40,456 nucleotides of DNA, from positions 1 to 40,456 of the IMG/VR virus record IMGVR_UViG_3300042922_001229; one strand, 5' to 3'. The notes beneath the pieces are model-generated. The model searched no databases, was not told the DNA's origin, and was given only the letters and a program-made list of their open reading frames with translations. Source of the stretch: a virus. Shown here one piece after another: positions 32,046 through 38,996 of this stretch. Numbering within the stretch: the first letter of the stretch is position 1; each line of letters starts with the position of its first letter. The translations under genes were made by a program, and so were the position numbers.

Positions 32046-32066
32046 AGCAGCCTAAGGCTGCTTCTT
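32046..32066 (+). terminator. Terminator after the tandem secreted genes
   Basis: AGCAGCC-taa-GGCTGCT (32046-32062) followed by TCTT. The T-run is weak, so confidence is moderate. Confidence 0.5.
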
Positions 32067-32131
32067 CATTTCCAAAATATAAAATACAAATTAAATTTTG
32101 TTCCAAAGAATTGAGATGTACTTAATAGCAC

Positions 32132-32153
32132 ACCACCAAGAGGTGGTTTTTTT
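32132..32153 (+). terminator. Terminator with CCACC stem
   Basis: ACCACC (32132-32137), AAGA loop, GGTGGT (32142-32147), then a run of T residues. A nearly identical element lies at 38601-38623, also after a moron gene. Confidence 0.75.
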
Positions 32154-32209
32154 ATATCTAAATCAAAGGTAGATGGGAAAATGAAAAAGGTGCTGACCGT
32201 GCAGGACTA

Positions 32210-32281
32210 ATGCAGTCAATTACCAATTTGGGCTTAGCCTTAGGAATCATTGTTATCGCGATTATTTTGGCACTGAAATAA
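32210..32281 (+). CDS. Short membrane protein, possibly 5'-truncated
   Basis: The frame starting at ATG 32210 gives 23 residues, almost all hydrophobic (ITNLGLALGIIVIAIILALK). The same frame is open upstream and would read ENEKGADRAGL before it. An ATG at 32172-32174 would give a 35-residue protein if one G of GGG at 32175-32177 were missing. It may be a small gene broken at its start, or translated from the internal ATG. A terminator with a UUCG loop follows at once. Confidence 0.4.
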   Translation: MQSITNLGLALGIIVIAIILALK

Positions 32282-32298
32282 TCGCACTCTTACAACGT

Positions 32299-32320
32299 AC
32301 CGCCTTCGGGCGGTTTTTTA
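32299..32320 (+). terminator. Terminator with TTCG tetraloop before scaffold gene
   Basis: ACCGCC-ttcg-GGCGGT (32299-32314) followed by a T-run is a strong intrinsic terminator. It precedes the scaffold/capsid genes. Confidence 0.85.
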
Positions 32321-32365
32321 TTGCCTTGAGATAAGGCTCAACTTAAACAAACGAGAGGTTTGAAC

Positions 32366-33157
32366 ATGTCACTGCCATTTATTGTTGATTCACTGGACGA
32401 TGTTAAAGAAGAACATCGTGGTCTATATGTCGAGGAAGAAGGGAAGTTTCGCCTTGATCTGGATGGCTACGAAGATCCGAAGGGCCTTAAAACTGCACTT
32501 CAAAGTGAGCGTGATGCCGCCAAGACAGCAAAGCAGGAACTCCAGAAGCTTCAAAAACAATATGAAGGTATTGATCCTGAAACAGTAAAAAAACTGTTTG
32601 CCCAACTGGAACAGGATGAGGACGCAAAATTAATTGCTGAAGGTAAGGTGAGTGAGGTCATCCAGAAGCGTACCGAAAAGATGCGTGAACAGCATGACAA
32701 GTTACTTAATGCCGAAAAAGAACGGGCCGATAAAGCAGAAGCCTATGCCAACAAGTTCAAGCAATCGGTTGTTCAGAGTCAGATTGTACAGGCTGCCCTT
32801 GAACTGGAGGCTTTACCAGAAGCAACGGCTGATATTGCCTTCCTTGCCCAATCCAAATTTGTACTCGATGAAAACGGTAAGGCCGTAGCAGTCGACGCAC
32901 AAGGTGAAGTGATCATTGGTAAAGACGGTAAGACACCGTTATCACCAAAAGAATGGGTGGAAACCTTACGTGAGCAAAAGCCTTATTTCTGGCCTAAAGC
33001 AAATGGTACAGGTTCACCCGGTAGCACCAATACAAAAGGACAGGTTGATATTACCAAGCCAGACGGTTCGGTGAACCTGACCAAACTTGCCCAATTACGA
33101 AATGAAAATCCGCAGCTGGCGAAAGAGCTGGCTGCAAAACACGGTATTAATCTTTAA
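32366..33157 (+). CDS. Capsid scaffold-like protein
   Basis: This 263-residue protein lies just before the major capsid gene. It has the usual features of a scaffold: a short N-terminal domain (VDSLDDVKEEHRGLY), a long charged coiled coil at about residues 40-125, and a C-terminal part ending in a basic helical tail (NENPQLAKELAAKHGINL). Scaffolds guide coat assembly and leave the prohead. ATG 32366 is chosen over TTG 32360 because AGAGG precedes it at a good distance. No protease motif is seen within it. Confidence 0.8.
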   Translation: MSLPFIVDSLDDVKEEHRGLYVEEEGKFRLDLDGYEDPKGLKTALQSERDAAKTAKQELQKLQKQYEGIDPETVKKLFAQLEQDEDAKLIAEGKVSEVIQKRTEKMREQHDKLLNAEKERADKAEAYANKFKQSVVQSQIVQAALELEALPEATADIAFLAQSKFVLDENGKAVAVDAQGEVIIGKDGKTPLSPKEWVETLREQKPYFWPKANGTGSPGSTNTKGQVDITKPDGSVNLTKLAQLRNENPQLAKELAAKHGINL

Positions 33158-33170
33158 GGAGTAAAGCCTA

Positions 33171-34121
33171 ATGGCTGAGACAAAAATTGCTGATGTAATC
33201 GTACCCGAGTTATTCACTCAGTACGTTTTAAATAAAACTGCCAAGAAATCTGCTTTATGGCAGTCTGGAATTGTAGGGGAGCTAGATGTTGAAGTTGCAT
33301 TTGGCACACAAGGTGGATCTACCGTAAATATCCCGTTCTGGAACGATTTAGACGGGGAATCTGAAGTACTTTCAGATGCAACACCTCTAACCGTAAACAA
33401 CATTGCTGCAGGTCAGGATATTGCTATTTTGCATGCACGTGGTAAGGCATGGGGTGCCAATGACCTTGCTAAAGCTTTATCTGGTGATGATCCACTTGGT
33501 GCAGTTGGTGATCTGGTCGCTGATTACTGGGCACGTGAATTCCAAGGCTTTACTGTGAATACTCTTAAAGGTGTGTTCGGTTCAGCAAGTATGGCAAGCA
33601 ATACACATGACATCTCTGCTGGTACTGGCTCAGCTGCTGTAATTGATGGTGTTTCATTTATTGATGCCTCATACAAGCTTGGGGATGCCGTCGATAAATT
33701 AACAGCTATTGCGATGCATTCTGCAACCATGGCTGCACTAGCCAAACAGGGCTTGATTGAAACCGTACGTGATGCAGATGGTGTGGTGCTCTACAAAACC
33801 TTCATGGATCGCCGTGTGATTGTCGATGATGGTATGCCAGTTGATGGTGATGTATTCACATCATTCCTGTTCGGACAAGGTGCTATCGGCTTTCAGGATA
33901 TCGGTGCACCCGTAGGAGTTGAGACTGACCGAGACAGTCTCGCGGGCTCTGACATCCTCATTAACCGCCGTCACTTTGTCTTGCATCCTCGTGGTATCAA
34001 GTGGGCTGGTGCAATGGGTGTCGCACCGAATAATGCAGGTCTTTCAACTAATACCAACTGGGAACGCGTCTACGATCCAAAGCAGATCCGTATTGTGGCG
34101 TTCAAGCACAAAGTTAAATAA
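33171..34121 (+). CDS. Major capsid protein
   Basis: This 316-residue protein follows the scaffold by 13 bases with GGAG before its ATG. It begins AETKIADVIVPELFTQYVLN and contains GGSTVNIPFWNDLDGESEVLSD, a stretch found in HK97-fold coat proteins of many gamma-proteobacterial siphophages. The C-terminus (GVAPNNAGLSTNTNWERVYDPKQIRIVAFKH) is also typical. It forms the icosahedral shell. Codon use is even and GC-richer than that of the accessory genes, as expected for a core phage gene. Confidence 0.9.
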   Translation: MAETKIADVIVPELFTQYVLNKTAKKSALWQSGIVGELDVEVAFGTQGGSTVNIPFWNDLDGESEVLSDATPLTVNNIAAGQDIAILHARGKAWGANDLAKALSGDDPLGAVGDLVADYWAREFQGFTVNTLKGVFGSASMASNTHDISAGTGSAAVIDGVSFIDASYKLGDAVDKLTAIAMHSATMAALAKQGLIETVRDADGVVLYKTFMDRRVIVDDGMPVDGDVFTSFLFGQGAIGFQDIGAPVGVETDRDSLAGSDILINRRHFVLHPRGIKWAGAMGVAPNNAGLSTNTNWERVYDPKQIRIVAFKHKVK

Positions 34122-34163
34122 AGACGGGCGGAATTATCCGCCTTTTCTTTTGGAGATGAATCA

Positions 34164-34490
34164 ATGGGCCTATCCGCATTTAACCGCATGAGAGAACGTC
34201 AAATGACACAAGCAAAAGTAACTGAACTCGAAGAACAATTGGCAACGTTGAAAGGCGAATTTATTGCTTTTCAGAATAATCCTGAAGCAATGAAAACACG
34301 TATTGCTGAGCTTGAATTGGGTGAAGGAAACCAAACTCCGGAAGGTGATCAAACACCAAATGAAGTTCAACCAATTAACTACGCAGGGCTTAAAGTTGAT
34401 GAGCTAAAGGCTGTATTAACTGAAAAGGGCATTGCATTTGAATCAGGTGCTAAAAAAGAAGAACTTTTAGCATTAATTCCAAAGGAATAA
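34164..34490 (+). CDS. HeH/LEM-domain protein after capsid gene
   Basis: This 108-residue protein has a coiled coil (about residues 14-50) and a C-terminal HeH/LEM-like helix-extension-helix, YAGLKVDELKAVLTEKGIAF followed by KKEELLALI (about 72-105). Such domains bind DNA or proteins. Small proteins of this kind often sit between the capsid and connector genes in phages. GGAG precedes the ATG. A role in head stabilisation or DNA contact is inferred. Confidence 0.75.
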   Translation: MGLSAFNRMRERQMTQAKVTELEEQLATLKGEFIAFQNNPEAMKTRIAELELGEGNQTPEGDQTPNEVQPINYAGLKVDELKAVLTEKGIAFESGAKKEELLALIPKE

Positions 34491-34493
34491 ACC

Positions 34494-34874
34494 ATGAGCT
34501 TTATCACTGAACAAGAAGCGATAGAACATGTTGAAGGCTTTAATGCTTTATCTGCCAGTGATAAGGCTCAATACCTTCAGATGTCAGAAGCTTATCTATT
34601 AGCACGTAATGTTAAACCTTATGAAGATGCCACTCTGGTTCCTGAGCCCCTAAAAACTGCCTCATATCAAATCATCAAGGGCATTATTAAAGGTGATTTA
34701 TATCAAGGTCAGGAACAGACATTAAAGCGTAAGAAAGTAAAGGCTGATACGGTTGAGACCGAAAGGGAATATCAGGACGGATCAGTAAAACTTAGTGCGA
34801 TCGAGCAATTCATTCTCGATTTGATCAAGCCATATAGCAAAAGAAAATCCGTATTTTTTGTCAGGAAAATCTAA
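34494..34874 (+). CDS. Head-tail connector (gp6-like adaptor)
   Basis: This 126-residue helical protein resembles the HK97 gp6-like adaptor group: FITEQEAIEHVEGFN at the start, then SEAYLLARNVKPY and PEPLKTASYQIIKGIIKGD. Automated annotation often calls such proteins DnaT-like ssDNA-binding. Position after the capsid and the one-base overlap with the next gene support a connector. It would bind the portal and complete the head-tail interface. Confidence 0.7.
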   Translation: MSFITEQEAIEHVEGFNALSASDKAQYLQMSEAYLLARNVKPYEDATLVPEPLKTASYQIIKGIIKGDLYQGQEQTLKRKKVKADTVETEREYQDGSVKLSAIEQFILDLIKPYSKRKSVFFVRKI

Positions 34875-35242
34875 TGGGCCTACGTGAAGAATTACAAGCT
34901 GATATTGCTGAAGCATTTAATGAAGATTTGGCGGACGCCGTTCATACTTTTACGTGTGAGCGAGTCACTAAATCAAAGTGGGACCCTAAGACAGAAACTT
35001 ATGTTGAAGTTAAAGAAAACTATTCTGGTCGTGGCGTACTATTCGGCTCATACAGTCAATATGAAATACAAACGCTTGGAGTACTGGCCACAGATAAGAA
35101 AGCAACTGTGCTTCAAAATGAAGTGACCATGGCCCCAAAGATTGATGATGAATGGGTAACAGCCTTAGGCTCATTTAGAGTTATTCATATTCAACAGGAT
35201 CCAGCAGAAACTATTTGGAAATGCCAGTTGAGGAAAATATAG
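34874..35242 (+). CDS. Head closure/stopper-like protein
   Basis: This 122-residue protein is beta-rich, with GRGVLFGSYSQYEIQTLGVLATDKKATVLQNEV in the centre. It fits the small head-closure (gp16/gpFII-like) class. It overlaps the upstream adaptor by one base (TAATG) and shares its style. The expected role is to close the head after packaging. The neighbouring gene downstream is a moron lipoprotein, so the structural order is interrupted here. Confidence 0.65.
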   Translation: MGLREELQADIAEAFNEDLADAVHTFTCERVTKSKWDPKTETYVEVKENYSGRGVLFGSYSQYEIQTLGVLATDKKATVLQNEVTMAPKIDDEWVTALGSFRVIHIQQDPAETIWKCQLRKI

Positions 35243-35283
35243 GAAAGATTCTATATAATTAGGCTCGAAATATAGGAGTTCTT

Positions 35284-35880
35284 ATGAATAGGAAATTTTT
35301 AATATGGAGTATAATTTTATTATCAGGTTGTTCATCTGTTAATAATCCAGTGAAGCAAGAATTAACTCCCACTAATATTTCAGATGCGTATAAAGAAATT
35401 TCTGAAATCAAGGATTACAAATCTCGCTTATTTTTAAATTATGCAAAAGAAATAAAAACAAAATACCCAGAGATGAAGACGTCAACTTATGGTCGTCCAA
35501 TGTCTATAAGATTTAATCCTGTAAGTTCAGATTACTATTATGAGCATAAAAATGACAAAAAATGGTTAAATTTTTATCTATCACAGAGTTTTGATGAAAA
35601 AATATGGAGAGATCTTTATGTATATTCAAAACATTCAGGAAATTATCAAGCATCTAAAGATGAAGCTATTAAATATTGTAAAGAAATTACTTCACTTATC
35701 TCTCCAAGCTTCAGCATTGTAATAGATAAATTAAGTCGTGATTTAGAATTAAAAGAGAAGAAAGGATCTGTACGAGCACTCAGTACTTTTAGTGGAAGTT
35801 TTAATATCTTGTTAAATGGCGAGGAGTTTGATGAAGGTGGGCCCTTTATATGTAATATTACTCAGTTTGAAGATAGTTAG
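35284..35880 (+). CDS. Moron lipoprotein
   Basis: This 198-residue protein has a lipoprotein signal peptide with lipobox LLSGC (Cys16). The mature part is polar and Tyr/Lys-rich, with DYYYEHKNDKKWLNFYL in the centre, and no known domain. A TATAAT at 35254-35259 and a good ribosome binding site (AGGAG) precede it, and the gene lies within the head-tail operon, so it is likely expressed in the lysogen. Lipoprotein morons often alter the cell surface or block superinfection. The function here is not known. Confidence 0.7.
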   Translation: MNRKFLIWSIILLSGCSSVNNPVKQELTPTNISDAYKEISEIKDYKSRLFLNYAKEIKTKYPEMKTSTYGRPMSIRFNPVSSDYYYEHKNDKKWLNFYLSQSFDEKIWRDLYVYSKHSGNYQASKDEAIKYCKEITSLISPSFSIVIDKLSRDLELKEKKGSVRALSTFSGSFNILLNGEEFDEGGPFICNITQFEDS

Positions 35881-35956
35881 ACTACTGAAAAAAGATAGCT
35901 GAATTGATTAATTTTCTATTAATTAAAATATCCATTTATAAATTTAATGAAATTCT

Positions 35957-36424
35957 ATGACAACAACTACCCATAGCACACTTTATATTTCTCGTACAAG
36001 CAATTACGAGGGCGATGGAACTGACGATAAAGAAGAATTTATTGAGACATGTAATATTCATTTTAAAGATCTATTTAAAGATCAAAAAGCCATCTCTACG
36101 CTTTCTGAAACTGAAAAAAAATACTTTGATAAATGTGTTTCAGCTTCAAATGATAAATATGCTGCTGAAGAGGTTATTTATGATCTTGGAGTTGGTTTTG
36201 CGATACTAATTGTGTTGCTGGGTATAGGGTGGGGATTCTATGAGGCGAAAAAATCTTTAAATACCCCAATGATACTTAATCCCAAGGAAAATCCTGAGAA
36301 TGATGCCAATAGAGATTATATTTCTGACGGGATTATCATAGTCTTTATTTCCGTAATTATTGCTGCATTTATTTATCTAATATTTAGTTTTGTTTCCGGT
36401 ATATGGATATCGATTAAATATTGA
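35957..36424 (+). CDS. Moron membrane protein with two TM segments
   Basis: This 155-residue protein has a soluble, charged N-terminal part of about 75 residues and two membrane segments, near residues 77-97 (GVGFAILIVLLGIGWGFYEA) and 124-150. It follows the lipoprotein and precedes a strong terminator at 36502-36524. Its start has a weak ribosome binding site. No family is recognised. Topology suggests an inner-membrane protein with its N-terminal domain on one side and a short central loop. Confidence 0.6.
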   Translation: MTTTTHSTLYISRTSNYEGDGTDDKEEFIETCNIHFKDLFKDQKAISTLSETEKKYFDKCVSASNDKYAAEEVIYDLGVGFAILIVLLGIGWGFYEAKKSLNTPMILNPKENPENDANRDYISDGIIIVFISVIIAAFIYLIFSFVSGIWISIKY

Positions 36425-36501
36425 AGTTTCGAGCAAGGCGGATACGGAACCAAAATGTATTAGGAAACTAAATTGTAGTATTAATTTATGGATATAAGCT
36501 T

Positions 36502-36524
36502 AAACCCACTTCGGTGGGTTTTTT
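36502..36524 (+). terminator. Terminator with TTCG loop
   Basis: AAACCCAC-ttcg-GTGGGTTT (36502-36521) is followed by further T residues. It ends the lipoprotein/membrane moron pair and precedes the resumed structural genes. Confidence 0.85.
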
Positions 36525-36548
36525 AATGGGTGCAAGTTAGGAGTTTAG

Positions 36549-36956
36549 ATGATAAGTACAGATTACATTCCCTTATGGCGCATCTCACCATTTCAACATG
36601 TTCAATACACGCTTGCTAGAAATCAGCTACACATGGATCTGCTTTTTGATGACATGAATCATGTTGATCAGTTCCTTTCCATAGAAAGCGCAGCAGCTCA
36701 AGTTGATTACTATTTTGATGGCGCTTATGCAATTGTTCAGCTTGGCGATACCTCAGAAAGAAAACCGATTGAAGTTTATGGGCTGCTTTTGCATGAAGCT
36801 GTCCACGTATGGCAAAAAATCAGAAAACTAATGGGTGAAAAAGAGCCTAGCTCAGAATTTGAAGCTTACTCAATTCAAGCAATCGCTCAAGACCTTTTCG
36901 AAATGTATGAAGAAAGTGAGATAAAGCATGGGGTGGAAGGGGAAAAAGCCGACTAG
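36549..36956 (+). CDS. HExxH metallopeptidase-like protein in the neck region
   Basis: This 135-residue protein contains the zinc motif HEAVH (His82, Glu83, His86) with a candidate third ligand at Glu105 (EFEAYS). GGAG precedes the ATG, and the gene overlaps the following gp10-like gene by 29 bases. The pattern recalls small M-zincin-like phage proteins near the neck genes. Whether it is an active protease is unclear because the protein is short and no other family motif is seen. It is the second HExxH protein of the window. Confidence 0.65.
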   Translation: MISTDYIPLWRISPFQHVQYTLARNQLHMDLLFDDMNHVDQFLSIESAAAQVDYYFDGAYAIVQLGDTSERKPIEVYGLLLHEAVHVWQKIRKLMGEKEPSSEFEAYSIQAIAQDLFEMYEESEIKHGVEGEKAD

Positions 36957-37296
36957 TTTTAGTCTTGATGTCTCTAAAGCAGCAGAAGATCAGGTAAAGA
37001 AAATCACGATGGATACAGTGCAATCCTTGGTTGTTTCAAGTCCAGTCGATACAGGTGCTTATCGTGCATCGCATATTATTTCGATTGGATCTGGTGATTT
37101 TGGTGTACGAGGTCCTGAAACAAACGCCGTTCAAGATGCAGCGATTCAAGCTGTGAAGTTTAAGCTGGGTAATTTGATCTATATTCAAAATAACCAGCCT
37201 TATGCCGAACGTTTGGAAAATGGTTGGTCAGATCAAGCGCCGCAAGGTATCTATAGCACTACATTTACATATATTACTCAAAAGTATGGTGGTTAA
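36928..37296 (+). CDS. HK97 gp10-like tail completion protein
   Basis: This 122-residue protein contains the usual gp10-like core: SLVVSSPVDTGAYRASHIISIG near the start and IYIQNNQPYAERLENGWSDQAP near the end, matching the P-V-D-T-G-x-L/Y-R motif and the Y-A-x-x-x-E-x-G loop. These proteins act in head-tail joining or tail completion. It overlaps the preceding gene and is followed after one base by the tail terminator gene. Confidence 0.85.
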   Translation: MGWKGKKPTSFSLDVSKAAEDQVKKITMDTVQSLVVSSPVDTGAYRASHIISIGSGDFGVRGPETNAVQDAAIQAVKFKLGNLIYIQNNQPYAERLENGWSDQAPQGIYSTTFTYITQKYGG

Positions 37297-37297
37297 G

Positions 37298-37696
37298 ATG
37301 GCAATGACTTTAGAGCAAACAAGGCAAGCTATTATCGAACGCATGCAAAGCTTTACAGGTATTGCCCAAGACAGAATTCAGTATCCAAATGCACCAGACT
37401 TTAAGGTCCCAAAGGAAGGTTTGTGGTGTCGCTTAACCAATACAGGTGGACCCAGCTATTTATCTGGTATTGCTGATAATCCGTGTACACGCCGTACCGG
37501 TAATATTATGGTGCAATGCTTTGCTCGGCATCATACCGGAGAGAAAGGTTTAACTGAGCTCAGTGACTCTTTACTGCAGCATTTCGAATATTACTCAACC
37601 GATCATCTAGAATGTTTACAGGGACAATCAATTTTTATCGGTCAAGACGCTGACTTCATTCAGTATAATGTAAGTATTGGGTACAAGGTGAATTGA
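37298..37696 (+). CDS. Tail terminator-like protein
   Basis: This 132-residue protein reads MAMTLEQTRQAIIERMQSFTG, then PKEGLWCRLTNTGGPSYLSG and RRTGNIMVQCFARHHTGEKGL, the pattern of DUF4128-type tail terminators (gpU-like). These form a ring that ends tail growth and joins the tail to the head. The ATG at 37298 is chosen because GGTGG lies upstream; an upstream in-frame ATG at 37202 would overlap the preceding gene far too much. It fits its place between gp10-like and tail genes. Confidence 0.8.
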   Translation: MAMTLEQTRQAIIERMQSFTGIAQDRIQYPNAPDFKVPKEGLWCRLTNTGGPSYLSGIADNPCTRRTGNIMVQCFARHHTGEKGLTELSDSLLQHFEYYSTDHLECLQGQSIFIGQDADFIQYNVSIGYKVN

Positions 37697-37697
37697 T

Positions 37698-37910
37698 ATG
37701 TCATGTATGCTGACTTTAGAAGAAATCGAAATTAAACGGCAAGAACTGGAACGACATCTTGAAGATGTTATGTCTGTAGAGCTGAGCAAATGGCAAAGTG
37801 AAAATAGGCTATGTGTTTCTGATGTGAATATACGTTTAGCCAACGTTCATAGTCTTGGTGGGACAAAACATAACGTTGTTACTGGAGTAAGTGTTGATTT
37901 AGATAATTAG
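37698..37910 (+). CDS. Small protein after tail terminator, unknown function
   Basis: This 70-residue protein starts MSCMLTLEEIEIKRQELERHLEDVM and has a helical N-terminus followed by beta-like DVNIRLANVHSLGG and NVVTGVSVDLDN. AAGGTG precedes the ATG one base after the terminator gene, so it belongs to the same operon. No family is recognised, though its size fits a small tail assembly or accessory protein. Confidence 0.6.
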   Translation: MSCMLTLEEIEIKRQELERHLEDVMSVELSKWQSENRLCVSDVNIRLANVHSLGGTKHNVVTGVSVDLDN

Positions 37911-38023
37911 CTTTGTGTTCAAGAAAGAACTACTGGAAGTTGGTTATTTTTAATGACTTAGCATATTATCATTTGTGATTACATTCTGTTACAGTAATAG
38001 AAATTTATAACAAATGGTAAAAC

Positions 38024-38545
38024 ATGAAAAAATCTACTTTAGGCTGGGGTGCCGCTGGATTATTTGCTTTAGGGATTTTTAGTTCTGGAAATGACAATAC
38101 TTCAAGAAACAATTCAAACTCTGAGGAAGCACAAAATTCAGTTGAAGAGGTTATAGAATCCAAATATATCAATACCAATACACTTAATATTAGAGATAAG
38201 CCTAATGGTAGTGTTGTAGCAAAACTTGGACGTGGTGAAAAAGTTGATATTTATGAGAAAAAAGGAAACTGGGTACGTATCTCATTAAGTTCCTCGTCAC
38301 CTCAGTGGGTATCAACAAAACTATTATGTGAAACGGATGGTTGTTTTAAGCAAAAGTCTCGATCAACTACATCAAATAATTATCAGGCATTAAAATCTAA
38401 TCCTCATCATACTGAAAGAAAACAGAAAAAAACCTATTACGACAGTGATTGTTCATGTGCTGTAGTGGATTATTGCGTGGGTCCAAGAGGTGGGCACTAC
38501 TGTATTACAAGTGGAGGAAACAAGAGGTATAAGCCTAGATATTAG
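38024..38545 (+). CDS. SH3b-domain moron protein with cysteine-rich tail
   Basis: This 173-residue protein has an N-terminal hydrophobic segment (residues 6-20), an Asn/Ser-rich linker, and a bacterial SH3 domain at about 46-98 (NTNTLNIRDKPNGSVVAKLGRGEKVDIYEKKGNWVRI). A C-terminal cysteine-rich motif, CSCAVVDYCVGPRGGHYCI, follows. SH3b domains commonly bind cell-wall peptides. The C-terminal CSC...YC..PRGGHYCI pattern resembles small secreted motifs seen next to SH3b domains. It interrupts the tail genes and is followed by two terminators. It is probably anchored in or exported across the membrane. The function is not known. Confidence 0.7.
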   Translation: MKKSTLGWGAAGLFALGIFSSGNDNTSRNNSNSEEAQNSVEEVIESKYINTNTLNIRDKPNGSVVAKLGRGEKVDIYEKKGNWVRISLSSSSPQWVSTKLLCETDGCFKQKSRSTTSNNYQALKSNPHHTERKQKKTYYDSDCSCAVVDYCVGPRGGHYCITSGGNKRYKPRY

Positions 38546-38560
38546 CTATTTTGAATTATG

Positions 38561-38587
38561 AAACCTCCATTTTGAGAGGTTTTTTTA
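38561..38587 (+). terminator. Terminator after the SH3b gene
   Basis: AAACCTC (38561-38567) and GAGGTTT (38576-38582) with an 8-base loop are followed by a T-run. Confidence 0.75.
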
Positions 38588-38600
38588 TGTCTTATTCACT

Positions 38601-38623
38601 ACCACCTCATCGGTGGTTTTTTT
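38601..38623 (+). terminator. Second terminator, CCACC type
   Basis: ACCACC (38601-38606) and GGTGGT (38612-38617) with a 5-base loop and a T-run. It resembles the element at 32132-32153, another junction between a moron and structural genes. Confidence 0.75.
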
Positions 38624-38642
38624 ATATCAATAGGAATCACTT

Positions 38643-38996
38643 ATGAGCAATTTTGTTTTTAAACGTGGTGACACATTCAACTTAAATTTGCAGCTCGTTG
38701 ATATGGATGAATCCCTGCAATATCCTGCCGATGATGTACGTCGGGCAATTAATCTAACAGGTTATACCTTTACATCACAAGTTAAGGCTTTAGATACAGG
38801 TGCAGCAGTGGCCACTTTAACTTGTTCGCTTTTAAACCAGACATCACAAAAAGGCTGGCTTAACGTGAAGTCAGGTGCAAGTACCAGTGCATGGCCATTG
38901 GGCTTGGTACAGATGGATATTAAAGGGGTTGTCAATGGTGTAACTCAACACACCGAAACTTTGACTTTTCAGGTAGTTGATGGGGTAACAGCATAA
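38643..38996 (+). CDS. Tail or baseplate-associated protein, BppU-like
   Basis: This 117-residue beta-rich protein starts MSNFVFKRGDTFNLNLQLVDMD and resembles the N-terminal domain of BppU-type upper baseplate proteins (R-G-D-T-F, then alternating strands). It lies immediately before the fibre-like gene, sharing TAATG with it, which suggests that they assemble together. AGGA precedes the ATG. The assignment is from pattern and context. Confidence 0.6.
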   Translation: MSNFVFKRGDTFNLNLQLVDMDESLQYPADDVRRAINLTGYTFTSQVKALDTGAAVATLTCSLLNQTSQKGWLNVKSGASTSAWPLGLVQMDIKGVVNGVTQHTETLTFQVVDGVTA

